NCBI GenBank assembly: GCA_039030555.1
Contig: JBCCDY010000001.1
Location: 1 to 64,000 of the forward strand
From: JBCCDY01 sp039030555
GTDB taxonomy: Bacteria > Bacteroidota > Bacteroidia > Cytophagales > Cyclobacteriaceae
Length of the DNA: 64,000 bases
Reading direction: 5' to 3'
This document shows, in pieces, positions 42,901 to 49,575 of the stretch. The notes below the pieces were generated by a model, which saw nothing but the letters and a program-made list of their open reading frames with translations, had not been told where the DNA came from and searched no databases. A program made the position numbers and the translations under genes. The number at the start of each line of letters is the position of its first letter. Position 1 is the first letter of the stretch.

Positions 42901-43564
42901 AGCCTACTCCCTGGTTCTGTTGATTGGTTGTTACTGCGCTGTTCCCAATCCAGTTCCCCCACTTAACAATCCATTCTACGGTGTTTCTTCCACTTCCTGA
43001 ATCTCCATAAATCCACTTTTTACCATCTTCCTTAATAATCTCCCATTTTTCTGTTGCGTGATAAAAGCGGATCTTCCAAAATTGGTAGTTCTGTAATACA
43101 TAATCATCGTAGCTGGAAGTTCCTCCCACTCTGATCATCGGGTTACTGACTCCTGCATCGACCAGAAAAAACTCATCATCATCCCGTGTTCCCGTCTGCT
43201 TATTGTTAGCAACAATTTTACTCGTGTTCAGTGTCCAGCCTAAACCCACTGAACTGGTAGGAGCATCCAGATTCCAGGTGGTAGATTGTTCCGGAACCCC
43301 AGTCGAATTATAGGTTAAAGAAACATTCAGGCTTAGATCACCATAGCTCGAAAGATTTACCAAATGAACCGGGAAGGTAGCCTGCCCAGTAAAAAGATTT
43401 ACGTTTTGTTGTATAGCACCTGTTATATCCTCTCCCTGTGAAAATCCAGGACCTTCCGGAGCTCTTCCAAGTGTACTGTTCTGAGCTATAACTTTTGCAT
43501 TGACCCATACTATGCATAGGGTCAAAAAACTCAATAAAAATTGCTTTTGTAGAACGTTTTTCAT
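33965..43564 (-). CDS. Giant secreted RHS-repeat polymorphic toxin with C-terminal TNT NAD+ glycohydrolase tip
   Basis: The 3199-residue protein starts at the Met complementing 43562-43564, where a signal peptide (QKQFLLSFLTLCIVWVNAKVIAQ) begins; an upstream Met at 43609 would overlap the preceding gene. Order: a long N-terminal region opening with GEDITGAIQQNVNLFTGQA, two lectin/LamG-like segments (about 1208-1390 and 1470-1650), a Gly-rich linker, RHS/YD repeats (about 2010-2750: YDAIGRP, YDELGRI, YDANGNI), the RHS core (HLGSTRVI to YLYGFNNPVSAVDPDG, about 2758-2873), a Gly/Ala-rich hydrophobic stretch, a linker near 3036-3095, and a tip. The tip matches TNT (tuberculosis necrotizing toxin) domains: MPGDEISRFGSSYGRYFSP, RALPPGS, FGQPGGGIQY, with R3129 and Q3174 as candidate catalytic residues. 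TNT hydrolyses NAD+. RHS shells encapsulate such tips. Third gene of an operon. Confidence 0.92.
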   Translation of the reverse strand: MKNVLQKQFLLSFLTLCIVWVNAKVIAQNSTLGRAPEGPGFSQGEDITGAIQQNVNLFTGQATFPVHLVNLSSYGDLSLNVSLTYNSTGVPEQSTTWNLDAPTSSVGLGWTLNTSKIVANNKQTGTRDDDEFFLVDAGVSNPMIRVGGTSSYDDYVLQNYQFWKIRFYHATEKWEIIKEDGKKWIYGDSGSGRNTVEWIVKWGNWIGNSAVTTNQQNQGVGWNLSSVEDLWGHQVRFTYDEVKNRVSASSGSGLFHTEASYISEIEDDLGQKVDLVWGNKQSSEYAEPHTEKAEPDAYQERYEKKFLDKVVVYNEYSEKIQEVDLVSNVRTAWAYDKRIVDEIIVRNGNDEEISTISYQYHESGAYQGALRKIYNDDGSSVEYQYNTVDIPGSNRELNISAPSNYHEPKVYIGPDYVVVFWREMQANNPGGHENEDRKVIMKLYEWVGEWKEITSAQRTLHNTRQYNDWFDESYERYPWYEFYVSLERDHFSVMHKDFGRNRSVAFAYHRRPEQPGSWHFQSFFSNEPSLTNRAVLISGDDFIVVGDYSYSESFNVNKTYVWDGSRWIPEDIPSVGHRSAYTAGPNYFMEHSATGDDVIRFFFLNKKRQWVSSTVPESIEVETDHTESGERTPYSTWHSAPTFAFALPDDNPGYVYSWNENYTGWNRFGPVHDLADNAYVQISNNLVSSFNPRFEKREVEIGASYIHGRIMAFNAGTLNIRGGLPIKAHHQMDVSVGEHGIIRGYHDQLLYKYDPNNLSSPWSFHQITPQGSYNSNFHSSEMSGNYLLSYDALFYRNTNGSYDFKRALPYRASIEGEWDVKFGYKDFIVQDENSGSRILFLKNGDYLRSDHFFGIEHNPEWNSSEYNSVVNNMIGPNIVVLSQDNMENATSLKLVRISDHKAKGLHSVKVVDFVTLDDQLQALNFHLDYDLNSALVDAENMTPEFGKVSLDFCDPITGTHGDHGSTEVSFFNARTNPIDVPGLNGGNAGNHLGLVKGSSYRTVSKDSQGNILSEQKTSFRAFSSYIHNELGVQVGEWNYIRPVAQNSTQFGVEGTLEYDIDGSNGIAYRTEQSYYNSSGVKETVRSYNVFGKDKYSAWDGLNLLTPVVETYTRVNNAEISRSATKWKDWGSGKWAPWKSYEAKNSGARIGSWTSSTESSSNWLLVNTIVSRDQYGSPVETEDIEGIYSSSVRGFQGTAAMGTVSNARKSEILIETFDDGAFNDSDPYTWSSSGDWNVNASGVLTKNTTNNRYFGTTAFTRTNNYIAEFNVKFDPGQPSGYALFFQFNKSNVYGSTGSAGHYLKLKPGGTDNLQLKLGGSTSLTLNRDLAFNEGWNHVRVVREGNRIVAYINYERVFDETVSGLQTNSGIFNFYAQNIKAQIDQIRIYPSDAYANSTTLDKNYRYATEQIGESGHITRFMYNDRQEQIATINTEELVAETSAGYNSADFNGGSYNLSDPHISHQTTVRGEQGFYSDFSYDKGSWSTTNGSSASTIWTHAEGQLKMTSSGGSSSGIDTRILTLPEIIKDDRIGVELDIRADAANSGNGFGVAVGSSNWNGASASSSMAWVYWNNYKFRTCCSSVQYSTSLELGRTYRLKIIVDRANSKVAFFLNGKQFGEYVASNSTSLDIGKVALINYTKGINATWYIDNLVVYSNPIQSSTFHAAGGKTIQVQTEEPDGILVSQTLYDEMGRANIEVAPTKVTSTTAFGYRPNFSKPNPGRTSILTDSEASVINGHFYPYSRTVYDDSPLSRPIESGGPGDLRIGNGHTVTTEISANKSSGIEYNLGDNYPAGKYLIAKTTDADGHSSYEVTNQAGQSIMNYSETYARSFVTQDITSSIFGSESNTSRTISSPKTHTATYNFNVIESPGGGDEGPCLNGFREVYDPVTGETTLEPCFTENTFNAPEANIVDGEECFLCPDPIDPGDGDGGGTGGGGSGGGSTAPVPEFRIYNVTNSVAVINWTTNTGNGSFTMSAGKIYRFELRNLSDPNTTASFSGQYISSTTSIPVIGFRKATRNEYDRAGNLVKIYPPNYFEPPTGSSPNDWTVSMAYDYQGRMSSRTTNDGGTTYYYYDAIGRPIEFRDSNGSEGRYGTYTDYDELGRIEEEGYIYNNIPSSVNIPGVSSGTKSYMANDITANGTISSGVKINATGTNSIRLTSGFKAQSGTEIHGEIIEVTNGTRVWRKKYSYPQHGENTFIRGALTKVEVNNDLEGDAEVEETYNYNHFGELVSKGINVFDYENQVHSIGYDYDNIGNITKVDYGAGIEAVYYNHDLAGRLKSIGVEGNEDFFTAYDYDENGGLKHEYYDDRNIQRTYEYLNEGWLDELSDPYLTERLTYTNLGYDNYYSYSGLIASSTFSFNWGGAPGAYNYRYKYDRYGQLLVADHSTDNSQDVGMGNQISYDANGNILDKRIGSSTKNYNYYSGTNKVRNINGSGDDYQYDAAGNVIVSLPKGIGEIVYDEYFNLTKEMRINGSNTLKFQYGSDDQRVLKAYDINGTLDNCVMYVRGTSDYPLIEKHRYEDGSEDLRYYVYGPGGIIATRESNIEPSTVTETATLESAFETAERAAFGDSYDQGEKTYGALYDHTNDGANGYAQLLRGTAGSIAGLGKVISVSPNDLIEVEVFAKYVDIPISAANSDVGTQLGANVAQALGIPATGEGSEIYSDLVDLVNAGALVGGNNDDSKPEGYLNYLLFDENYTFVQAGFAGVTENAREDGSCPGMDGCDHERLSLNIDIEQAGYLYIYVSNESSKVSEVYFDDLSITRTTFTGWRFPLKDHLGSTRVIVNGYDANNPTARGTVTKHYDFRPFGERFRETGTGDGLAYQYTGQEYDEEAGLHNYRARFYDSDLGRFLSMDPAHQFYSPYLYGFNNPVSAVDPDGELAFLAVVAIAAVVSGGVNVALNWNSIGSFSEGLGFFGVGAVAGAAGAVTGGAAAVGWTAVGTALSSGGALAAGAGFGAAVAAGAAGGATSGAILGIGNTALGGGTVGDALKNGAIGAASGAVLGAATGAAAYGLGKAWVAVKDYFRNSKLDNLAKNTPKVDIPKIDGKAGAPSAQLNASKSTLNTVDDVFDDVLDDLNASASRQNLNIVEGNSKLAPAPFYPENNGFLGTSQRTFLMPGDEISRFGSSYGRYFSPSGTPLPLRALPPGSNTNIFNNFKVLKPFSVESGVISPAFGQPGGGIQYLSPLPARTLIKHGIIAPF
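34374..34456 (-). repeat. Direct repeat in the RHS linker (copy 1)
   Basis: This lies just before the toxin tip in the intact RHS gene, encoding about residues 3036-3063. It is 79/83 identical to 33567-33649, with a 30-bp stretch fully identical. The 807-bp offset is a multiple of three and both copies are read in the same frame, so exchange between them keeps the frame. Confidence 0.9.
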
Positions 43565-43586
43565 TCTGCTGGTATTAAAAAATTTC

Positions 43587-46427
43587 TTAATGCACCTCCA
43601 ATTCTCCACCGTTGATAATTTTGATATCTATTTCCTGTTCGCTTTGAGCTCCAGACTTATTCAGTTTTACTTCACCGAACACTCCCATTTTGCTTCCGTC
43701 AATGAGCAGGTCGGTTTTTCCTCCGTTAGAATACAGGTTAACGTTACCTAGTATGGTGTTTTCCGTGATATTAACAGTCTTATCTCTTATGAAAAGATTA
43801 CTCCCCGGTGGTGGAACTATACCTAGTGGCACACCCGTTGAACTTGTACTCCAGATATTACCATTAAAATCTCCATCCCGGACTGCCCAGTAGGACGAGT
43901 TAACAGTCATAGTACTACTACTATAAATAGTACTGGAGCCATTGGATACTATACACTGGTATACATCTCCATCTGTTATCGAAAAAGTGACTGGCAAAGT
44001 GTAAAAGGGATCTGTCATTCCTACTAACTCACTTCCATTCTTGACCCACTGGTAGGTATTTCCTGGAACTATGCGATCTACGACTGCTTTATTAAGATCA
44101 CTGTTATAATATGTGCTGATAGAAGATGCAGAAGAAGCTTTTACTGGGCTGGAAGCATCGGAACTTATATTATTTAGGACAGCCTGCACCCTGTAGAATT
44201 GCTGTTTCCCCTCTGTTACAGTATTGTCTGTATAATTTGTAATATTGTACGGAACTGAAGCTAAATAGCTATATCCTGAATTACTAAAGTCCGATCTATA
44301 GATTCTAAATCCACTCTCATTTCCTACTCTGTTCCAGTCAATTGTAATACTTGAATTTGTTACAGAATTTAATGATACATCCGGGATATCCGGAATTGCA
44401 GAAGCTAAAACCTCATAACCGTTTGCATCACTCCAGCAGCCGTTGTTTTCCAGTCTATAGTAATATCCCCCAGCCTGATCTATGACCTTATTGGTAGTTG
44501 GCGTGCTGGTACTTTTACTCGTCGGATTTGTTTGAAAGTATAAAGTACCCGGGCTAGAACTGTGATATCCATAGAAATAAGTACTTCCATCGGGTATATA
44601 GGTCGAATAAATATAATAGCTTGGAGTTGGAGGCTTTGGAGTAATAGTTATCTTAACTTCATTTGAGTACGCATTTTGTCCAGAAGCATAAACTTTTCTT
44701 CTGAATTCTGTGGTCTTAGTTAATGCACCAGCCAAATGATTTAAATAGTATGTGCCCTCTGCTCCTGAGATGGGTTCCCAACCACCTCCTTCCTCTCGTT
44801 TTTCCCACTGATAATAGAGTTGGGTTATCCAGTTGCCCGTACTATAGTTTGAAATGGTAGTGTTAGGATCATAATCATAATCACATACTTCCAAATCTCC
44901 TGTTGCTCCTGCTCTAATGGAACCCGGGTTTATATTGACTGTAATAGTAACTAAATTCGAATAGACATCACCGCAGTAGTTGCTTGCCCTTCGGCGATAG
45001 TATCTGGTAGATTGTATGGCCCCCGCATTATATGTTACACCCGTAGCGTTGTTAATATCATACCAGGTACTTTGATTATATGAGTACTGCCATTGGTAAC
45101 TGATTGGACCTACTCCATAATCTGCCGAATTCTGATTTCCGAGAACACCTGCTGAATTGCCATACAAAACCGTTTTAGTACCATTAATGACACCTGGTGT
45201 TATAGTTACATTCCTATTGATATAAACAGTATTGGAATATTTGCTTTCACAACCATTACTTACTCTTCTTCGGTAATATAAATAAGTAGTGTAATATGAA
45301 GTTACCTCTGGTTCATAAGTTCGATCCGTTGCTCCGGAAATACTTACCCAACTCGAGTTATTCGTTGATTTTTCCCATTGATATGTAAGATTATCATTAA
45401 TACCATCACTTGCTGAAGTGTATTCCAGTATATCTCCTGTCGCTTGTCCCATACAAGCCTGTACAGTAGCAAGTCCACCTCCATAATTTATATTACCCAT
45501 AAATCCCGGGTTGAGAGTTGATCTAACCCTAACTTCCCATACGCTGGTATATTTGGTTTGGCCACAGGACTGAACCCTTCTTCTGTAATATCTGCTTTGA
45601 GTCATATTACCTGGATTATAGGTAGCAGATCTAGCATTTGTAATATTATACCAATTGCTATTATTGGTAGAATATTGCCATTGATAGCTATAATTGCCAT
45701 CTCCACCAAAAGGCTGCGAACCTATTATAAAGCTTCCCGGACTAGTATTGCGACATATAGTTTTCCGCTGAGTATATTGTTGACTCCCCGGCATTACAAT
45801 TCCCCCTGCCGATAAATCAGACCTAACTGTTATAGTAACCGTATTTGAATATCTGGTTACTCCAGCCCTTTGTGCTCTCCTTCTATAATATCTTCGAGAA
45901 GTTAAAGTACCTGGAGAATAACTGGATCCCGTAGCTCCCGATATATTGGTCCACGAACTGTTATTTGTAGAATACTGCCACTGGTAATATAGAGTTCCTG
46001 TTCCTCCACTTGCAGAAGAACTGTTGGTTAAGGTACCTGCTGAAGCCCCATAACAAATGGTCTTGGTACCACTAATACTTCCACCTGCTAACTGACCTAA
46101 AACCGTTACTGATAGACTGGGAAAGTAATATCCTCCGGTAGTACTGACAGTAGCACTAATCGATCGAGACCCCGAGCTGGTCCAACGTACAGTCGCGCTT
46201 GTTTTAGAAGAACTGGTTATGGTACCACCTGAAGCACTCCAACTGGTACTGTATATGTAATCTGAAGAAAAAAGATTGTAAGTATATGTGCTATTTACAT
46301 TTCCGCTAGAGGGCCCGCTAATAGAAGCATCACCCCCATCAATGGGAATGATGGGTATTTGAGCGGAAGCAGATAGTGATACAAAAAGTATCAGTAAAGT
46401 GCTGATTAAAAAAAACTTGCCTCTCAT
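43587..46427 (-). CDS. Secreted multi-domain Ig-like/FN3 protein
   Basis: The 946-residue protein starts at the ATG complementing 46425-46427, 6 bp after the preceding gene. It has a signal peptide (FFLISTLLILFVSLSASAQ), a PKD-like domain (about 40-112), then five related Ig-like repeats, each with a YQWQYSTNNS-type or YQWEK core and most with a YYRRR strand and a YSN-type close. An FN3-like domain follows (IPDVSLNSVTNSSITIDW...), then another Ig-like part and a beta-rich end finishing at GELEVH. The repeats resemble those of Bacteroidota surface adhesins such as SprB-like proteins. No type IX secretion C-terminal domain is visible. It lies 22 bp upstream of the RHS gene and is probably co-expressed; a role in surface display or delivery of the toxin is inferred. 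Confidence 0.85.
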   Translation of the reverse strand: MRGKFFLISTLLILFVSLSASAQIPIIPIDGGDASISGPSSGNVNSTYTYNLFSSDYIYSTSWSASGGTITSSSKTSATVRWTSSGSRSISATVSTTGGYYFPSLSVTVLGQLAGGSISGTKTICYGASAGTLTNSSSASGGTGTLYYQWQYSTNNSSWTNISGATGSSYSPGTLTSRRYYRRRAQRAGVTRYSNTVTITVRSDLSAGGIVMPGSQQYTQRKTICRNTSPGSFIIGSQPFGGDGNYSYQWQYSTNNSNWYNITNARSATYNPGNMTQSRYYRRRVQSCGQTKYTSVWEVRVRSTLNPGFMGNINYGGGLATVQACMGQATGDILEYTSASDGINDNLTYQWEKSTNNSSWVSISGATDRTYEPEVTSYYTTYLYYRRRVSNGCESKYSNTVYINRNVTITPGVINGTKTVLYGNSAGVLGNQNSADYGVGPISYQWQYSYNQSTWYDINNATGVTYNAGAIQSTRYYRRRASNYCGDVYSNLVTITVNINPGSIRAGATGDLEVCDYDYDPNTTISNYSTGNWITQLYYQWEKREEGGGWEPISGAEGTYYLNHLAGALTKTTEFRRKVYASGQNAYSNEVKITITPKPPTPSYYIYSTYIPDGSTYFYGYHSSSPGTLYFQTNPTSKSTSTPTTNKVIDQAGGYYYRLENNGCWSDANGYEVLASAIPDIPDVSLNSVTNSSITIDWNRVGNESGFRIYRSDFSNSGYSYLASVPYNITNYTDNTVTEGKQQFYRVQAVLNNISSDASSPVKASSASSISTYYNSDLNKAVVDRIVPGNTYQWVKNGSELVGMTDPFYTLPVTFSITDGDVYQCIVSNGSSTIYSSSTMTVNSSYWAVRDGDFNGNIWSTSSTGVPLGIVPPPGSNLFIRDKTVNITENTILGNVNLYSNGGKTDLLIDGSKMGVFGEVKLNKSGAQSEQEIDIKIINGGELEVH

Positions 46428-46433
46428 AGCCAA

Positions 46434-46886
46434 TTAATTTATTTTGTTCAGGCACCAATAATGGAAAAGAGTGGTGGAGTCGGTTTCTTCATGAAGCTGA
46501 ATGATCAAATGATCACCGCTTGTTTCGATAAACCGATGTTTGAATTGATCTCCGTTATCCAGGCTTACAAAGGTTGTTGTGCTGTCCGATAACCATTCCC
46601 AACTTCCATCTATGTTTTCTCCTCCTATAAGCGTTTGAAAACTTCCCTGGGTATCGTAAACAATGTGCCTGGAAGACATATCGTTTTGAATAGCAGATTT
46701 ATGTTCCCCGGGAACATGGGTAAATAGCTGCTTTGCCATATCAGTTTGCAGGGCAAGAGTCTCCTCATAGTCGACCTGCCAGTCTCCGTAGATGTTATTT
46801 TTCTGAATCTGTGCTCGAAGATTAAAATTAAGGCCAATTAACAACAGCGTTGTAGCTGTTATCAGCTTAGTTGAAAAAATTTCCAT
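46434..46886 (-). CDS. Small secreted lipocalin-like protein, unknown function
   Basis: The product has 150 residues with a signal peptide (KLITATTLLLIGLNFNLRAQ) and a beta-rich mature part: IYGDWQVDYEET, HIVYDTQGSFQTLIGGENIDGSWEWLSDSTTTFVSLD and HLIIQLHEE. The GxW near the start and the layout suggest a lipocalin-like fold, but the match is loose. It is the first gene of the Ig-like/RHS operon, 6 bp before the Ig-like gene's ATG, so a part in maturation or export of those proteins is possible. The intergenic region upstream contains two palindromes. Confidence 0.68.
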   Translation of the reverse strand: MEIFSTKLITATTLLLIGLNFNLRAQIQKNNIYGDWQVDYEETLALQTDMAKQLFTHVPGEHKSAIQNDMSSRHIVYDTQGSFQTLIGGENIDGSWEWLSDSTTTFVSLDNGDQFKHRFIETSGDHLIIQLHEETDSTTLFHYWCLNKIN

Positions 46887-47000
46887 AGCGTTAAAAAATT
46901 GAGATAAATATTTCGATTTGTTCCGTGCAAGACAATAGCCAGTCTAATATTCTTGGGAAAGTTCAATGAATAGCGAATCATTCTTTAAAATGTACAAATA

Positions 47001-47020
47001 GTCAGTGTTATAACATTGAC
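47001..47020. promoter_or_regulatory. 20-bp near-perfect palindrome, candidate operator
   Basis: GTCAGTGTTA and TAACATTGAC form a dyad with no spacer and one mismatched pair. It lies 115 bp upstream of the RHS operon's first gene and 144 bp upstream of the glycerate kinase gene, in their shared divergent region. A dimeric regulator could bind it; no regulator gene is adjacent. Confidence 0.35.
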
Positions 47021-47025
47021 TTTAA

Positions 47026-47062
47026 TAGCTTGAAATTCCACTATAAGTGGAATTTCAAGCTA
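47026..47062. repeat. Perfect 17-bp inverted repeat with ATA loop
   Basis: The left arm TAGCTTGAAATTCCACT is exactly mirrored by the right arm after an ATA loop. There is no T-run on either side, so it is not a standard intrinsic terminator. The three-base ATA loop is shared with the palindromes at 31293 and 31622. It lies between divergent genes, 5 bp from the dyad at 47001. Confidence 0.75.
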
Positions 47063-47163
47063 TACGCAGGTTGGTACTTCCCAGCTTATTCATAAGATCT
47101 TGCTCTGTATTGATGATCTAATAGAGGATATTCCGTTTCTTACTTTTCAATAGTCTTGAAGAA

Positions 47164-48288
47164 ATGAAAATCCTAATTGCTTGCGATAAATTTAAAGGCT
47201 CCCTTTCTGGGGATGAGGTATGCAATAACCTAAAAAGAGGATTAGAGGATAGTTTCAATGGTCAAATGGAAATCATTTCCAGACCTATAGCGGATGGTGG
47301 TGACGGAACACTTGAAATTCTTATCAAAGCTTTTGGGTGTCAAACGTATCCCATTGAAGTAAAAAATGCAGCAAATCAGCAGATAGAGGCTACGATTGGT
47401 TTTAATAAAAAAACAAAAACAGCCGTTCTTGAAATGGCCAGTTATGTAGGACTTGCTCACCTACCTAAAAAATTTCAGAATCCACTTCAAACCTCATCTT
47501 ACGGATTAGGTCAGGCAATATTATCAGCTCTTGATTTAGGTGCCGAGAAGATCTTTCTGGGCATTGGAGGTTCCGCTACGAATGATGGAGGAGCGGGGAT
47601 GTTAGAAGCCCTGGGTTTCAATTTTCATAACACTAAAAACGATCATATTCATCCAAACGGAGGTAATCTCAATGAAATAAAGAGAATAATCAGGCCTCCC
47701 AAAAGTGATCTTGCTGATTTTGAGCTAATCATACTCAATGATGTTGATAATCCCATTTGTGGAAAAGACGGAGCAACTTTTACCTATGGAAAACAAAAGG
47801 GAGCTAACGATAAAGACCTTCAGACACTCGAAAAAAACATGACCAGCTATGCAAAACTGGTCGGTGAAATAATAGGTACAGATGTTTTTGATCAGGAAGG
47901 GTATGGTGCAGCAGGAGGTATACCGCTCAGCGCGTGCACGTTCTTAAGCGCAAAGCTTGTTAGCGGTAGTGAATTCATTTATGAAAGTCTTGAATTGGAA
48001 GAATTAATAAAAAGCGCTGATGCCGTTATTACTGGAGAAGGTAAGGTAGATGAGCAATCAACCCATGGAAAAGCTATAACGCCAATTTTAGAGGCAGCAA
48101 AAAAATTCGGTAAGGACGTATTTATAGTTTGTGGAATTTTTGAAGCACCGAATCAGAGCCTTTTTGAAAACTGCAGAATTATCGAAATTAGTCAGATAGC
48201 AAGAAAGCTGGATATGGATTCCTTTACGGATGCGGAGCTTTTGACTATAAAAGCAGGTCGGGAAATAGCCGAATTGGTTAATAGTTAG
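47164..48288 (+). CDS. Glycerate kinase (GarK/GlxK family)
   Basis: The enzyme phosphorylates D-glycerate to phosphoglycerate, feeding glyoxylate or sugar-acid breakdown into glycolysis. The 374-residue protein begins MKILIACDKFKGSLSGDEV, the family signature, with PIADGGDGTLEIL, GLGQAILSAL, FLGIGGSATNDGGAGMLEALG, and the C-terminal VITGEGKVDEQSTHGKAI. Length is normal. It overlaps the convergent aminotransferase gene by 4 bp. No other glyoxylate genes are nearby, so it appears to stand alone. Whether the product is 2- or 3-phosphoglycerate cannot be told from sequence. Confidence 0.93.
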   Translation: MKILIACDKFKGSLSGDEVCNNLKRGLEDSFNGQMEIISRPIADGGDGTLEILIKAFGCQTYPIEVKNAANQQIEATIGFNKKTKTAVLEMASYVGLAHLPKKFQNPLQTSSYGLGQAILSALDLGAEKIFLGIGGSATNDGGAGMLEALGFNFHNTKNDHIHPNGGNLNEIKRIIRPPKSDLADFELIILNDVDNPICGKDGATFTYGKQKGANDKDLQTLEKNMTSYAKLVGEIIGTDVFDQEGYGAAGGIPLSACTFLSAKLVSGSEFIYESLELEELIKSADAVITGEGKVDEQSTHGKAITPILEAAKKFGKDVFIVCGIFEAPNQSLFENCRIIEISQIARKLDMDSFTDAELLTIKAGREIAELVNS

Positions 48289-49493
48289 ATATTCTCTTTT
48301 AATTCTTTAAGTGCTTCCAGGAATACCTCTAAAACCTTACTCCATTGTTCATCCGGAATATTGAGTGGTGGTAAAAACCGGACTATATTTCCAGCCGTTG
48401 CATTTGCCAAAACACCTTTTTCAAGCATTTTAACAACCACAGGCCGTGCTTCAATCGATAATTCAATACCAATCATTAAACCCAATCCTCTTACGTCTAT
48501 GATCTCCGGAAATTCTGATCTCCGATTTTCAATTTCATTTTTAAACCAAGCTCCTTTTCTGATTGCTTCAGCCAATAGATTTTCCGATTCTAAAACTTCC
48601 AGAACTGCTAAAGCTGCCGAACAAGCCAGAGGATTCCCTCCGAAAGTAGTTCCATGATCGCCCTTTTCAATGGCTGATGCCACCTTTTCAGAAGCTAATA
48701 CTGCTCCAATGGGAACACCTCCACCAAGAGCTTTGGCAAGCGGCATTACATCCGGTTTAACACCATAATGCTCAAAGGCAAACATTTTTCCTGTTCTACC
48801 TATCCCGCATTGGATTTCGTCGAATATGAGAACGAGGTTTTCTTCATCACAAAAACGTCTTAATTCAAGCAGAAAATTCTTCTCAGCAGGATGAATACCC
48901 CCTTCTCCCTGAACAGTTTCTAATAAAATACCAGCAGCATCCTGATTAATTTTCTCTTTTAAAATCTCCAGATTATTGAATGGGACTTGACAAAACCCGG
49001 TTGGAATAGGCGAAAAACCATTCATCATTGACTTTTTCCCTGTTGCCGCGACGGTCGCTAACGTTCTACCATGAAATGCATTGGACATAGTAAATATCGT
49101 TCCACCTCTTCCCTGTTTCGAAGCGTACTTCCTTGCAATCTTAATAGCTCCTTCTACAGCTTCAGCACCACTATTCCCAAAAAAAATTCTTTGCAAACCT
49201 GAGAGGTCTGATAGCTTAGCCGCCAGTCTAGCCTGAGGCTCACTTAAATAAAAATTTGAAATATGTATCAAATTATCCGCCTGGCTCTTTATGGCATCCA
49301 CAACTTTAGGGTGAGCATGCCCCAGATTATTAACAGCAATTCCAGCTAGTGCGTCTATATATTCTTTCCCCTCAATATCCCATAAAACAGACCCTGAACC
49401 CTTTCTAAAAACAACAGGGTAACGATTAGCTGTTTGGAGGTAATGCTTATTGTCTAACTCAAAAAAATCTTTAGGGCTTGAAGGATGATCCAT
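48285..49493 (-). CDS. argD: Class III aminotransferase, acetylornithine aminotransferase type
   Basis: This PLP enzyme of 402 residues has NSGAEAVEGAIKIARKY, FHGRTLATVAATG, the PLP aspartate in LIFDEIQCGIGRTG and the Schiff-base lysine K254 in PLAKALGGGVPIGA. The N-terminal YPVVFRKGSGSVLWDIEGKEYIDALAGIAVNNLGHAHP is most like ArgD (acetylornithine/succinylornithine aminotransferase) rather than GABA or DAPA aminotransferases. No arg genes are adjacent, so the arginine role is likely but not confirmed by context. It overlaps the glycerate kinase gene by 4 bp at the 3' end. Confidence 0.85.
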   Translation of the reverse strand: MDHPSSPKDFFELDNKHYLQTANRYPVVFRKGSGSVLWDIEGKEYIDALAGIAVNNLGHAHPKVVDAIKSQADNLIHISNFYLSEPQARLAAKLSDLSGLQRIFFGNSGAEAVEGAIKIARKYASKQGRGGTIFTMSNAFHGRTLATVAATGKKSMMNGFSPIPTGFCQVPFNNLEILKEKINQDAAGILLETVQGEGGIHPAEKNFLLELRRFCDEENLVLIFDEIQCGIGRTGKMFAFEHYGVKPDVMPLAKALGGGVPIGAVLASEKVASAIEKGDHGTTFGGNPLACSAALAVLEVLESENLLAEAIRKGAWFKNEIENRRSEFPEIIDVRGLGLMIGIELSIEARPVVVKMLEKGVLANATAGNIVRFLPPLNIPDEQWSKVLEVFLEALKELKENI

Positions 49494-49575
49494 AAAATAA
49501 AATAGCTGAAACGCGAAATTAACATCTATTCAAGATGTAAACTGTTACAGCCTTAAAAAAAATAACGGAAGAATA

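Noticed and set aside
43587..46427. Type IX secretion sorting domain on the Ig-like protein
   Set aside because: The C-terminus ends in GGELEVH without the usual conserved blocks and basic tail, so no such domain can be claimed.
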